Part shown: piece by piece, positions 10,723-20,345 of the stretch | How positions within the stretch are numbered: the stretch's first letter is position 1 | Layout: every line of letters begins with the position of its first letter | From: Oopsacas minuta | Lineage: Eukaryota; Porifera; Hexactinellida; Lyssacinosida; Leucopsacidae | Direction: 5' to 3' | DNA length: 64,000 nucleotides | NCBI GenBank assembly: GCA_024704765.1 | Contig: JAKMXF010000320.1 | Coordinates: 124,001-188,000, forward strand | Notes under the pieces: model-generated | Told to the model about the DNA's origin: nothing | The model's database searches: none | What the model saw: the letters and a program-made list of their open reading frames with translations, nothing else | Program-made: the position numbers and the translations under genes

Positions 10723-10940
10723 TATTAGCATTTACTAACGCGCTTCACAGAAATTGGGTAGCATTTTATGGGCTATATGAATATAAACCTGCTGCTGGAT
10801 CTGAGACATTCAAATTTTGAGTAAATATAAATTCGCCTACAAACCAATACGTAACATAAATACATGATATTTAAATAAGTGATGTTTGCATACAATACAA
10901 TTGGATAAAATCAAATAAGAGAAATAATATTATCTGTATG

Positions 10941-11810
10941 TTAGTTTCCTGAATAAATACCAGACTTAGATACTTTGATATCTTTCTTGGGTCTCTGGTT
11001 AAAAGTAGCAACAGATTCCAGATTTACAAGTAATTCTGTTCCTTCCACTAGCTGACCGAATGCTACATAATTTTTATCCATCCATTTAGCTGTTTGGAAT
11101 GTGATATAAAACTGAGAGCCATTAGTATGTGGACCTTTGTTAGCATATCCTAACACTCCTCTTCTGTCGTGTGGTACAGCAAATGATTCGTCTTCAAACA
11201 CTTCCCCATCAAAAACACATATACTGTTAGTCCCACCACCATCTACAATGTCTCCGCCTTGTATCCATCCTCCTGGTAGCATACGATGCATAGGTGACCC
11301 TACAAAGCTCAGAGTCACGTCTCCCTTCTTCCCAGCTGCTCCTGTACAGAGCTGGAGGAAATTTTTACTTGATTTAGGACAGAGCCGTGTATCTAACTCA
11401 AACACAAGTTTCCCTAGAGTAGCTCCCTCACTAGCCAGTTCTAAATAAACAAATTTCTTACTGACGTCACTCAAATATTTGAGATAACTTTCTCTAGCTT
11501 CTGATTCATAACTCTTAACTTCTCTATCAAATGTGTGATTGAATTTCTCCTGAGCCCAGGTAAACAGCTGAGAGTGACCGCCTAAAAACTGTCCATTGAG
11601 TAGCACTACACACGAATCTTTGAAACTCCAAGCTTCTTCTCTCCACTCCCGCTTCTCTTGCTGGACGTAAGCATTCCAGCTGAACTCAAATTCTCCAAGA
11701 GTTGACACTTCCGTCACGCGACCAGCTGATTTCAGTTGATTGCTGAGTTCTGTACAGTAGTGGTACTCGCTGCTGCTGAGTAGACCTCTCACGTAAAGAT
11801 GATGTGACAT
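10941..11810 (-). CDS. PPIL6: Cyclophilin-like peptidyl-prolyl isomerase, PPIL6-like
   Basis: A single exon encodes 289 residues, with ATG at 11808-11810. Residues 1 to about 115 form a thioredoxin/glutaredoxin-like region ('VVLLNGQFLGGHSQLFTWAQ') typical of PPIL6. Residues about 120-287 are the cyclophilin domain ('HRMLPGGWIQGGD', 'RGVLGYANKGPHTNGSQFYITF', 'VAFGQLVEGTELL'). Of the cyclophilin A active-site set, Arg (R176), Gln (Q184) and Trp (W243) are kept. The residue matching Phe60 is Gly, and the residue matching His126 is Tyr. Isomerase activity may therefore be weak. PPIL6 is linked to motile cilia in vertebrates, so a ciliary role is plausible by homology. The N-terminal region together with 'GTELLVNLESV' favours PPIL6 over other cyclophilins. 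Confidence 0.9.
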   Translation of the reverse strand: MSHHLYVRGLLSSSEYHYCTELSNQLKSAGRVTEVSTLGEFEFSWNAYVQQEKREWREEAWSFKDSCVVLLNGQFLGGHSQLFTWAQEKFNHTFDREVKSYESEARESYLKYLSDVSKKFVYLELASEGATLGKLVFELDTRLCPKSSKNFLQLCTGAAGKKGDVTLSFVGSPMHRMLPGGWIQGGDIVDGGGTNSICVFDGEVFEDESFAVPHDRRGVLGYANKGPHTNGSQFYITFQTAKWMDKNYVAFGQLVEGTELLVNLESVATFNQRPKKDIKVSKSGIYSGN

Positions 11811-12193
11811 AATATATTGCTTTTACAGATAAACTTATGTAATATCAGATTACATATTTACAGTATTATGTGTTATTATTTATTTAACACGTCCGCAACT
11901 GCAACCAAAAGTGGAGCTCTAAAGCAATGACCCACAAAAGGTATAGCTAAAAATTTTCAAAAGTGATTTTTCAAAAAGTCACATTTGAGAATCATTATCT
12001 TGAAGGTTGTCATATTTGCATATTTCGCGCAATGTTCAGCATTTTCCAATCTTTTTCGCAGTTTTCTAACAAATGTACTAATTTGAAATTTCGTGAAAGA
12101 TATGTATAATTTTCTGTCATTGATATTTAGGCCAAGCAAAGACCCTGCATAGCTATTCAATAGGCCTAATCATTTCCATGGCATATTATAATA
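11811..12193. other. Intergenic upstream of PPIL6, no gene seen
   Basis: AT-rich. It should hold the PPIL6 promoter, but no specific element can be pointed to. A 67-codon minus-strand frame (11957-12160) resembles nothing known. Confidence 0.4.
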
Positions 12194-12290
12194 CAGCGGT
12201 CAGTGGAACTTGCATAAACCGACACTCGTGGGGACATGAAAATTGGTCGGGGGTTTAGCAAATTGTCGGTTTATGCAGACTCCCCTACTG
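12194..12290. mobile_element. ~97-bp MITE with TIRs around CATAAACCGACA
   Basis: A left part CAGTGGAACTTGCATAAACCGACA is mirrored by TGTCGGTTTATGCAGACTCCCCTACTG. TA flanks the element on both sides (12192-12193 and 12291-12292). Non-coding. It lies about 200 bp beyond the TOMM40 stop codon. Confidence 0.65.
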
Positions 12291-12489
12291 TACTAAGAAA
12301 ATCATGTAATTTATATACTTTGTGACTCACCGGGGGGTCACGGGGTTTCGAATGTGTTAATTAAGAAAACAATTATTGAATTAAGATTTAATGAATACTA
12401 AAAATGATTCTACCGACAATTAAACTAGCTAAGCATCATCATAACATGCTAATATATTAGTATAAGTGATATATGTATTAATTGATAAA

Positions 12490-13554
12490 CTATCCAATTG
12501 TTATTCCCACTCCTAATTTGATTTGATTGCTCTTCTGATTGAGGCTAGTTGAGAGAGCAAGAGAAACAGGGAGAGGCTGTAGACGCTTCTCTACGATAGA
12601 ACTGACAGTCCATTGACTGTTTATGCTAGAATATATCTTAAAATCTACTTTAGGGATATGCCATGAGTATCCCATTGTCACAACACCTGAGTCATCAAAT
12701 GGAGTTTTTTCATACTCTCCTACTAGATTGATGTTCTCTGTCACTTTCCGCAGATACCCCAGACTCCAAGAACCAAAGCTAAGTTTAGCAAATGTTTGCC
12801 ATCCAGGCTGCTTGTAACCAACGAATCCTGAAATACCAGCTCCTTGCTGAGAAGACTCTTTCTGGTAAGTGAATTCTACTCCTAGCGATAAGTTCTGAGT
12901 AACTCTCTGTAGATACTGCAGGGCTAGCACCCCGGATGCAGGGTACAAGCAGGGGTTGACTAGGGTAGAGCAGAAGGAGAAGTCTGTTCCCATATATTCA
13001 GCCATAAGCTGTACTACTGAGAATTCAGATTTCTGAGTTTGTATGTCAGAACGTAGTTTCAGTGCTTTGTTTGGTTTGTGTACACATATTGCCTTAAGAT
13101 TAGTAGCATTATCCATCTCTCCGTAGAACATCGGGTACAGCTCCATTTCTCCATACTTCTTACGACCAACATAGGATATGCCATAGGAATAGAGGCTAGC
13201 TTTGCTAGACGAGTGAAGACTATGTATTGCTTGAAAATACTGACTGAGAGGGGTATTGAGAGTTAGCTTAGCGCCTTCTATTAGATTAGGCAAATAGGTC
13301 TTGAATTCTTGATTAATACTCTCAATCGTGTCTGAGAATGCATCAACTGCTCCCTCTCCTTTCTCCCCGTGAACACCAGGGGGGTGGGAACCAAACGTGG
13401 GGAATACAGGAGAATCCTCTGGTAGATGTACAGGTCCTGATGTAGGAAGAGAGTTAGTCTCATTAGGTTTAGGGGGGGTGAGGGGAATAAGAGGATCAGT
13501 GGGAGGTGAAGCAGGAGAAACAGGAGGTGGGAGAGTATCTTTAGTATTACCCAT
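12490..13554 (-). CDS. TOMM40: Mitochondrial import receptor subunit TOM40
   Basis: A single exon. ATG at 13552-13554 gives MGNTKD..., matching the MGN start of animal TOM40. The product is 354 residues. After a Pro-rich N-terminal tail (about 75 residues), a Porin_3 beta-barrel follows: 'EGAKLTLNTPLSQYFQAIHS', 'YGISYVGRKKYG', 'GEMDNATNLKA', and the C-terminal beta-signal-like 'NQIKLGVGITIG'. It is the channel of the TOM complex, through which most nuclear-encoded proteins enter mitochondria. The length matches the family (about 350-360). The gene lies between CARS1 and PPIL6, all transcribed leftward. Confidence 0.95.
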   Translation of the reverse strand: MGNTKDTLPPPVSPASPPTDPLIPLTPPKPNETNSLPTSGPVHLPEDSPVFPTFGSHPPGVHGEKGEGAVDAFSDTIESINQEFKTYLPNLIEGAKLTLNTPLSQYFQAIHSLHSSSKASLYSYGISYVGRKKYGEMELYPMFYGEMDNATNLKAICVHKPNKALKLRSDIQTQKSEFSVVQLMAEYMGTDFSFCSTLVNPCLYPASGVLALQYLQRVTQNLSLGVEFTYQKESSQQGAGISGFVGYKQPGWQTFAKLSFGSWSLGYLRKVTENINLVGEYEKTPFDDSGVVTMGYSWHIPKVDFKIYSSINSQWTVSSIVEKRLQPLPVSLALSTSLNQKSNQIKLGVGITIG

Positions 13555-13667
13555 CAATCAATTTCTTAATAAATAGGCTATATATTCACTGAGCTCAATA
13601 GCTAATATAATTACTCTGTTCAATACGAATACATTAGTCAGGAAATTGATTTGTCTACCAAATTGAA

Positions 13668-13760
13668 GGCATGTACTAATCCACTATTTTGAAAAATCAC
13701 CAATATATGCCCGAGGACAAAATAAGTCAAACAGGTTTTCAATGGTTAACCCTCGGATGT
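13668..13760. repeat. Interspersed repeat copy (pair with 29868-29955)
   Basis: 'GCATGTACTAATCCActATTTTGAAAA', 'AATAAGTCaAACAGgTTTTCAAT' and 'GTTtACACCCTC'-like blocks occur in the same order here and at 29868-29955. There is no coding potential, and the element class is unknown. Both copies lie a short distance from host genes (TOMM40/CARS1, ENDOV/INTS6). Confidence 0.6.
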
Positions 13761-13963
13761 ACACCCTCTATTCTTGTACAAATTGTATAGGTAAAATATT
13801 AGGGTAAGTCGTAATGCCTTTTCTGAGTTTCCAGAGGGGGTACTTATTATCCGAGTTGTATAGAATTAATTATATTGCAACCTTCAATCATAGGCTATGT
13901 TTCAATTCAAATCAATTGCTAGAAATACACAATCTATCTATAATACTAGTATAAATATACCTG

Positions 13964-16315
13964 TCAGGTATCTGCGGATTGTTCAGCTAAGTATTTTTCA
14001 TATTTCTTGCGCTGAGTTTCAAATGCCTTTTGCAATATCTTTCTCGCTTTACCTATAATCTCTTCACCATCTTTATCATGAGTTGGAATTCCATTCTCAT
14101 CAAAAGCAGAATATTTATCAATTTCTTCTGCGGATTTGAAAATCTCATCTGGAGGAATTTTCCGTAGAGCTTCAGCTCTCAGCTGTTTATCTTTCATAAT
14201 TTGTTTCTGTATCTCTTTCTCCTGAGCTCTGTCTTTCTGCTGTTTTACCTTCTCTTCTCTCTCCGCTATTATATCCTCCTTCTTCCTCAGCTTTACTAAA
14301 TAAGGGTTCTGAGATGTCTCCGGCTTATCCTCTAACTGTATACCTACCTCTACCAACTGCTCATCTCTCAAACTATCACACAGAGACAGAATCTCAGTAT
14401 TCTTACTAACACGAGCTTGTTTACGTACTTCATGTCTGAATTTAGCAGTTAACAAAGCTATCGGCATTACTCTATCTTCCTCGGTATTGTAATCAGCTCC
14501 AGTAGACATGAAGCTATGCTGAGTACTAGCTACAACTCCTAGTATCTGATACAATCTGTACAGATAAGTCCCTGTCTTGAGTAAGAGAGGACTGTCTATT
14601 GGATGATGTGCTTTATCTGCTTCTGATACATATACATTGACAAGTGAAATTAGTTCTCTTAATAGCTTCATAGCTAATCCTGTATTAACAGAATCACATA
14701 GAGCTCTGTGTATCTGTGTCTGAGTATTAGATAAAGCTGAATTTAATTCTAATTCTGTTTTACTCCACTTAACACCACTACAACCTCCCAGCTGTTGTAG
14801 TCTAGCCTTCAAAGAGAGAAAAAAGTTCTTAACTGCAGCTTCGTATACCTCTGCTTCCTCAAGAGCTCGGGAGCTGTAGTCCAGCACAGAGTCCCACGCG
14901 TGGAGTAGGAAGAATATTCTCAGCTGAGAGGCGGTGTGTTTCTGGAGAGCTTCTCTAATAGTTATAAAGTTCTTTAAAGATTTAGCCATCTTACATCCGT
15001 GTATTGTGAGATGTCCAGTGTGTAGGAAGTAATTAATCCATTGTTTCGAATCATAGTAAGCTTCAGTTTGAGCAATCTCGTTATCATGGTGAGGGAACTT
15101 CAGATCCACTCCCCCTGAATGGATATCCAGCTGACCTCCAAATATCTCAGTAGCCATAGCTGAACACTCAATGTGCCATCCAGGTCTCCCTTGCCCCCAT
15201 GGAGATGGCCATGAGGGCTCTCCAGGTTTGCTAGCCTTCCAAAGGACAAAGTCCTGACTAGCTCTCTTCTCCTCACTGGACGTTAGCTCACCTTCTCCCT
15301 CCTGTAGTTGATCTAAATTCATAGCTGCTTCTGGAACCAGTTTAGCATACTGGTGTATTTCTGTAGAATTGAAATGATTAGTAGTGAAGTATACAGATCC
15401 TCTGGACTCGTATGCATAATTCTTATCTACCAGCACTTGAATGAAGGATACAATCTCTGGAACATACTCACTCACACGTGTCAGTACATCAGGAGGTAGA
15501 ACTCCCAGATCTCTCATGTCTCTGTGGAATTCTTCTTCATAATGACTACTCAGTTGTTGGAATATACTTTGGTTTGTAATAGAAGCTCCGAACTTCTTGT
15601 CTAGATGTTCAGAGAGAGCGTACTCAGCTGTTCTAGCTAATCTCTCTAGATCAGCTGTACTGCAATCAGCTGATTTTACAAGATGCTGTGTTTCTAATAT
15701 AGTCTGCTCCAGAGCTGATAACATCTTCTTTAGCATAGATTTCTTATCTTTATCCTTCTCAGTGTTATGTTTCTCTTGTAACATCAGTAGAGAATATTGT
15801 AAGTCATCTCTGAATTCTAACTTCGTACTAATGCCTAGATTAGATACATACTGCTGGAAGAGATATCTGCTACGACCTCTCTTGATAATCTTATCATCTA
15901 TATCAGTTATGTTCATGACGTATAGTATGTTATATCCGAAGTATTCGGTCAGAACACGTCTAAGAATGTCTAGAGAGAGGTAGGTACGTGCATGTCCCAT
16001 ATGTGATGAATCGTATACTGTAGGACCGCAGCTGTACCAAGTGACTAGGTTAGAATTAATAGGAACAAAGAGATCTTTCCTACGTGTAATGGAATTATTG
16101 AGATGTAGTCTGTCTCTGAGGTTGAGGTCTTCTGAGGGACTTTGCCATACAGGTTTTTGTGGAGATGAATTAGTTTTAAGATTGCTGTTATTCTCACTCA
16201 TTCTGCGTATAAATGCGAGAGATTGCACAGTATAAGGACTCTGTAATGAAGTATAAGCTACTGCAAGATGGGTTTGTGTTAGCTGTGTAAATCGGAGAAT
16301 ATTCATTACTAGCAT
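13964..16315 (-). CDS. CARS1: Cysteinyl-tRNA synthetase, cytosolic type with a possible mitochondrial presequence
   Basis: A single exon of 783 codons. The class I core begins around residue 70. The HIGH-type motif is HMGH (105-108, after 'CGPTVYDSS'), with the zinc ligand Cys of CGPTVYD and 'HSGGVDLKFPHHDNEIAQ'. The KMSKS loop reads KMAKS (14978-14992), a known tolerated variant position. A Lys/Glu-rich C-terminal extension follows the anticodon-binding region, as in eukaryotic cytosolic CARS. The first ATG (16313-16315) adds 38 residues rich in Leu, Thr, Ser and Gln with three Arg and no acidic residue, ending IRRM. This looks like a mitochondrial targeting sequence. The internal ATG at 16199-16201 (MSENNSN...) would give the cytosolic form. 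One gene could thus supply both compartments through alternative starts, which is inferred. Confidence 0.95.
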   Translation of the reverse strand: MLVMNILRFTQLTQTHLAVAYTSLQSPYTVQSLAFIRRMSENNSNLKTNSSPQKPVWQSPSEDLNLRDRLHLNNSITRRKDLFVPINSNLVTWYSCGPTVYDSSHMGHARTYLSLDILRRVLTEYFGYNILYVMNITDIDDKIIKRGRSRYLFQQYVSNLGISTKLEFRDDLQYSLLMLQEKHNTEKDKDKKSMLKKMLSALEQTILETQHLVKSADCSTADLERLARTAEYALSEHLDKKFGASITNQSIFQQLSSHYEEEFHRDMRDLGVLPPDVLTRVSEYVPEIVSFIQVLVDKNYAYESRGSVYFTTNHFNSTEIHQYAKLVPEAAMNLDQLQEGEGELTSSEEKRASQDFVLWKASKPGEPSWPSPWGQGRPGWHIECSAMATEIFGGQLDIHSGGVDLKFPHHDNEIAQTEAYYDSKQWINYFLHTGHLTIHGCKMAKSLKNFITIREALQKHTASQLRIFFLLHAWDSVLDYSSRALEEAEVYEAAVKNFFLSLKARLQQLGGCSGVKWSKTELELNSALSNTQTQIHRALCDSVNTGLAMKLLRELISLVNVYVSEADKAHHPIDSPLLLKTGTYLYRLYQILGVVASTQHSFMSTGADYNTEEDRVMPIALLTAKFRHEVRKQARVSKNTEILSLCDSLRDEQLVEVGIQLEDKPETSQNPYLVKLRKKEDIIAEREEKVKQQKDRAQEKEIQKQIMKDKQLRAEALRKIPPDEIFKSAEEIDKYSAFDENGIPTHDKDGEEIIGKARKILQKAFETQRKKYEKYLAEQSADT

Positions 16316-16542
16316 TTATGAATTGATCAGGAAAGTTTGGAATCGTTCATAGAGTTTATAATTACAGTGGATTCCGCTTAATGTGGGCACCGGTTAATGT
16401 GGGCAGCCGCATAATGTGGACATTTTACCAGGGACGGATTCATTTCTATATTACGTGTACTATATTTCTACGGTTAATATGGGCAATAATTCGGTTAATG
16501 TGGACAAACCAATTCTAAATATCATAGATTGAAGTTGAATTA

Positions 16543-16701
16543 CAATCGACTCCGCTTAATCGGGTCACCGGTTAAGCTTGGGCCACCGGTTAATCAGGTC
16601 ACTTGGCCAAGAACAAAACCATAGAATAGTATTAATTTATTCCGCTTAATCGGGTCAAAATGCTCTGGAACCAAAGTGACCCGATTAAGCGGAGTCGACT
16701 G
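16543..16701. mobile_element. 159-bp MITE nested inside the Tigger element
   Basis: CAATCGACTCCGCTTAATCGGGTCA and its mirror TGACCCGATTAAGCGGAGTCGACTG bound the element, with TA on both sides (16541-16542 and 16702-16703). The same family occurs at 7181-7343. Its ends (CTCCGCTTAATCGGG) resemble but differ from the host's (ATTCCGCTTAATGTG), so it is a related family that inserted after the Tigger copy landed. Confidence 0.88.
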
Positions 16702-16747
16702 TATATGCTAAATACGTGGAACAAAAGTTGATTTGTATAATCTATAA

Positions 16748-18291
16748 CTACGCCAAGAACGGGTCCAGGGTAGTCTGTGCCATTTTAGAAGCAGCATTCG
16801 AAAAAACTTCGTCAGCACACATATCCAGACTAGCATGAAGTGTATCGCTGAAACCCTGCTCGACGAAGTACTGCTGCAAAACCTGTATGGAGCGCTTGGC
16901 TGGCACGTTACTTATTCTTACTACTGTGTCATTATCAGAGTCACTGTCGCTGCCGTCCTCTAGGCAAAGGCGCTTGTTTGAGAGTGTCTCAACGATGTCA
17001 TCTTCAAGAGTGCCGTCCTCATTGTAACATTTCATATCTTCATCTATCAGGAGGTAGCTGTCGCCATTTACGACTTCTGGCAAGGCTTGCTCCTCGTTGC
17101 TCTCCTGCGAAGCTAGATTTTTTTCTGTACCCTCTTCAGATGCCGTCACCCAAAAGCCACCTTTACGGAAGCAGTTGGCTATAGTCTGGGTCTTCACCTG
17201 TCGCCAGCTCTTGGCTACAACACGAATAGCATCTAAGACGGTTATTTTTGCACTTACTTCTGTGGCCGTGCAAGATGTACTTAGCAGGTTGTCTTCGATA
17301 GCGGTAATGGTCATCTGCACTAGCTCTTTTCTATAATGACCCTTGATGTTCTTAATTATGCCTTGGTCCATTGGCTGTATTAGTGAGGTGGTGTTTGGTG
17401 GCAAGAATTCCAAGCGAATATTCTTCAGCGTGTCAAGAGCTGGATGCGCTGTGCAGTTGTCCACTAGAAGAAGGATTTTGCGTGATTGCTTTCCTAAAGC
17501 AGAATCCCACCTAGTGATCCACTCTTCAAACAACAAACTTGTCATCCACGCATTCTTATTCGCACGGTAACTGACTGGCAGCGTATCCATATCTATGCCC
17601 TTGAAGCAACGAGGTTTCTTGCTCTTCCCGATCACGAGTAGCTTAACTTTGTCATTGCCGGACATGTTTGCACAGCACAGGATTGTTACACGGTCCATAG
17701 CCTTCTTTGAACCACTGAGCTGTTGGTAAGCGTAACATAACGAGCCATCTGGAGTTGCTCGGTAGTACAACCCCGTCTCGTCCGCATTGTAAATATCGTC
17801 GGGCTTATACTCGCGCAAGAGCTGAGGAAAAACAATAGACATCCACTTTTCAGCTTCCACCGTATCAGCACTACCCTTCTCACCATGGGCTCGCTTATAT
17901 TTTATCGTGTGCCTTTTTTCCAGCGCGACAACCAGCCATCAGTTGCTTCGAAATCCGACCTGCCTAGCATTTGAGCGAGTTCCTCGGCTTTATTTTTCAA
18001 AATTGGTCCACTGATTCTAATGCCTTTGGTGAGAACAGCACTAAACCAAAGATTCAATGCCTCCTCGACCTCTGGATCCTTTCCATCTCTCTTCCGTTTC
18101 CCAAGACTTGCCTGCTCTAGTGTCCATCGTTCTGTTAGCAAAGTTTCTTCATTCAGTAACTTCGAAACGGTGGACTTTGGCACCCCGAAGAGCTCGCATA
18201 ACTTTCTCTGGCTTGTTCCCCGAGGTTGGGAACGGAATTTCTTCAGGAGAGCTATCTTCTCTGAAATAAGCAAGTCCGTTCGCTTCGACAT
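16748..18291 (-). pseudogene. Tigger-type transposase (CENP-B HTH + DDE_1), one frameshift
   Basis: The frame from ATG 18289-18291 (MSKRTDLLISEK...) encodes a psq/CENP-B N-terminal HTH ('KLCELFGVPKSTVSKLL'), then a CENP-B-type second HTH ('GWLSRWKKG'). It stops at 17902. The other frame carries the rest: 'YNADETGLYYR' (first Asp), 'LLVDNCTAHP' (second Asp), 'FLPPNTTSLIQPMDQGIIKNIK' (third Asp region) and a C-terminal acidic tail to 16748. The two frames are out of register by one base at an A run in the coding sense (T6 at 17914-17919). A single-base length change there accounts for the break. The catalytic triad is otherwise intact. The 370-codon frame appears to start at GTG, which is not a true start. 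Confidence 0.92.
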
Positions 18292-18432
18292 TCTATGAAT
18301 GCTAAAGGACGGTAACTCTAGAATGGTTATTAATGAAATCATGAATTGATTAAACTTCGGATAATCTGGGCAGCCGCTTAATGTGGACGAAACGTGCTGG
18401 ACCGATGTGCCCACATTAAGCGGAATCCACTG

Positions 18433-19117
18433 TAACTTTATTTGTCAAATTGTGAGTACAAATTGGGATTCACAGTACTGATCATCCCATTTGTTATCCA
18501 TCAGAATAAACATACCCAATATGTTATTATATCCAGTGTTTCTAACGTAAATTTCGAAAGTACCCAAGCTGAAGCATAAAAAATCATCTTGATATACAAA
18601 ATCCCAAGCTATCCTAAGAATGAGTTATGTAGGCAAAACATTCTTCACCAACAAATAATAAAATGTATATAGAAGAAAGTTGAGAGTTAATGATCAAGGA
18701 TTGATAGTTTGAACTTACAACGAACTCCAATAATGCCAAAAAAAATTGAGAATAAAATCCCAAGTCTTGGGATTTCTTCCCTACACTTTAGAGAAATCCA
18801 AGCACTTGGAAAAAACCCAAGCGTTGGAGACACTGATTTATCAGTGTTTTCCAGTTTTTAGAAATATCAGAATAATATTCTACGGTTTACTCTCCCTACC
18901 ATTGAAATTAATTTTTTCGAAATGATCATCACACAGATAAACCAACTTCCGGGTTAGTAAGTTATATGTTTATAAGGCCAGAGGTAGTATTAAGATATAC
19001 TCTCTTAACTACAAAGAATCTTTATAAAACTGATACAAATACATTTTATATTTGAATATTCATTTCAAGAATTACAGCATACTCTGATACAAGACTAAAT
19101 TAGTTAGTTCTACAATA
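18433..19117. other. Intergenic, no gene seen
   Basis: Holds 'AATCCCAAGTCTTGGGATT'-type short palindromic phrases at about 18755-18775. Otherwise it is plain AT-rich sequence. It probably contains the 3' untranslated region of TMED2. Confidence 0.4.
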
Positions 19118-19714
19118 TTATATAACTCGCCTCACTTCAAAAAATCTCTTGAGATAGTAAATCTGTCCAATAGTTACCAGAAATAGAATTAGAGCTTCGA
19201 AGAAGGACCACCATACAACTCTTGAGTTAGTGTTATCATTAATCATTCGATGTATCCTCTCTCTTACTTCCATATATTCCTGTTCATGTTTTACAACTGT
19301 TAATCCTTTAGACAACTCTTGTATCATAGCTTCTAGACCAGTGCTGCCCCCTTCTAGATCAGAGCTGGTCGGTTCCATCATGTCTACACTAAACTTTAAA
19401 ACTTTAGGTGTCATTGTTGACATTTTGTTAGAGAAGCAGTATTTATAAGTTCCATCGTTAGCAGCTGCGAATGTATACTTCCCATTAGACTCCCTCACTC
19501 CTGTGTGGATAGGTCGCTCTTCTGGATCGAATATAAGAACATCTATATCGTAAAACCCACCTTCCACTACCTCAAATGTTATTCCTATCTTGGTGTGAGC
19601 CTTCACTGTATCGAAAAAGCATTCCTCAGCGTGTGCATCGATTTCAATGAAATAGGAATAGGAATTTCTCAAAAGTGAGAGCAGTATAAGAGAGCAAAAG
19701 ATTCGCAATTTCAT
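19118..19714 (-). CDS. TMED2: p24 family cargo receptor TMED2
   Basis: An intronless gene of 198 codons with ATG at 19712-19714. A signal peptide (about 1-20) precedes the GOLD domain, which carries '[12 protein letters not shown]' and '[13 protein letters not shown]' with the two conserved Cys. A luminal coiled coil follows ('[27 protein letters not shown]'), then one TM helix (about 168-188), then the cytosolic tail [13 protein letters not shown] with the FF and basic signals for COPII/COPI. It is a p24-beta subfamily member that cycles between ER and Golgi as a hetero-oligomer. Length and motifs match TMED2 along the whole protein. The same window carries broken COPB1, the coat subunit partner system, but that proximity is probably chance. 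Confidence 0.96.
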   Translation of the reverse strand: MKLRIFCSLILLSLLRNSYSYFIEIDAHAEECFFDTVKAHTKIGITFEVVEGGFYDIDVLIFDPEERPIHTGVRESNGKYTFAAANDGTYKYCFSNKMSTMTPKVLKFSVDMMEPTSSDLEGGSTGLEAMIQELSKGLTVVKHEQEYMEVRERIHRMINDNTNSRVVWWSFFEALILFLVTIGQIYYLKRFFEVRRVI

Positions 19715-19934
19715 AGATTAGCTAATATAAATAGATATAACTGAATATATCAAATACATTTCCCCGGAATTTTGACGGCACCCGTCAGACGTGCTGCATA
19801 GAGCACTAAGAGCGCCTCATTTATGGAGCGTGCTCCCGCTCCGCGGTCCTAGCCTTTAAGTGGAACGGCGCTCCCACCCCCGCTCCTTACACAGAAATGA
19901 GCGCACTGCCTCTCCACCACAATGGGCGACAAAG

Positions 19935-20345
19935 TATACTGAATCCGAACTTCGCATTTCAAGTTTCTGATGTGTAAATTTATTGTTGTTTTTATGAATA
20001 TATACTAGCAAACAAATTTCAAAATAGCTCCAGAAATTTGGTCTCAACGGATTTCTAGGGTAATAGAATACGAATATGATATTGTCAACAACGTATTGTG
20101 AATATTTGTTGCTGTTTAGGTGTATGAAGTAAAGAAATTTCTAGTCTTAGACACTTGGTTTCAACGGTCATACGCTCATGCCAGGGTAATCGAGTACGCT
20201 GATTCCGAATTTCGCACTTGCAAGATTCTCAGGTGTAAATAATAGTTGCTCTATTATTTGCACCTGATGAAACAATTCAAGGCACGAAGTGCCTTGTTAC
20301 ATGCGAACACAGTGTTCGCATGCCTTGCTCACAAAGCAAATAAAA
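19935..20345 (+). repeat. Composite rolling-circle-like repeat, 5'-truncated copy
   Basis: Minisatellite units ('CTGAATCCGAAyTTCGCAyTT', 'TTGTTGTTTTTATGAATAT', 'TCAACGG') occur at about 19940-20060 and 20155-20235. They are followed by the hairpin end: AAGGCACGAAGTGCCTT, then GCGAACACAGTGTTCGC, then GCCTTGCTCACAAAGC (about 20278-20340). The order matches the copies at 37.7 and 46.6 kb. The TCTATATTATTAAA start is missing here. Confidence 0.6.

Larger units (their letters stand above)
16365..18432 (-). mobile_element. Nearly complete Tigger/pogo DNA transposon
   Basis: Identical 25-bp inverted ends (CAGTGGATTCCGCTTAATGTGGGCA) are flanked by TA (16363-16364 and 18433-18434). Length is 2068 bp including a 159-bp MITE inserted near the left end. 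Subterminal repeats of the 'gCCGCtTAATGTGGaC' type recur at both ends, which fits multiple transposase binding sites. The transposase is on the minus strand. The identity of the ends and a single frameshift in the gene suggest recent activity. It lies between CARS1 and TMED2. Confidence 0.93.

Noticed and set aside
15597-15983. A 128-codon plus-strand frame within CARS1
   Set aside because: It is an antisense shadow of the CARS1 coding strand with no recognisable motif.
17902-17925. A possible intron between the two Tigger transposase frames
   Set aside because: The frames overlap in homology with no missing residues and differ by one base at an A run. No splice signals fit.
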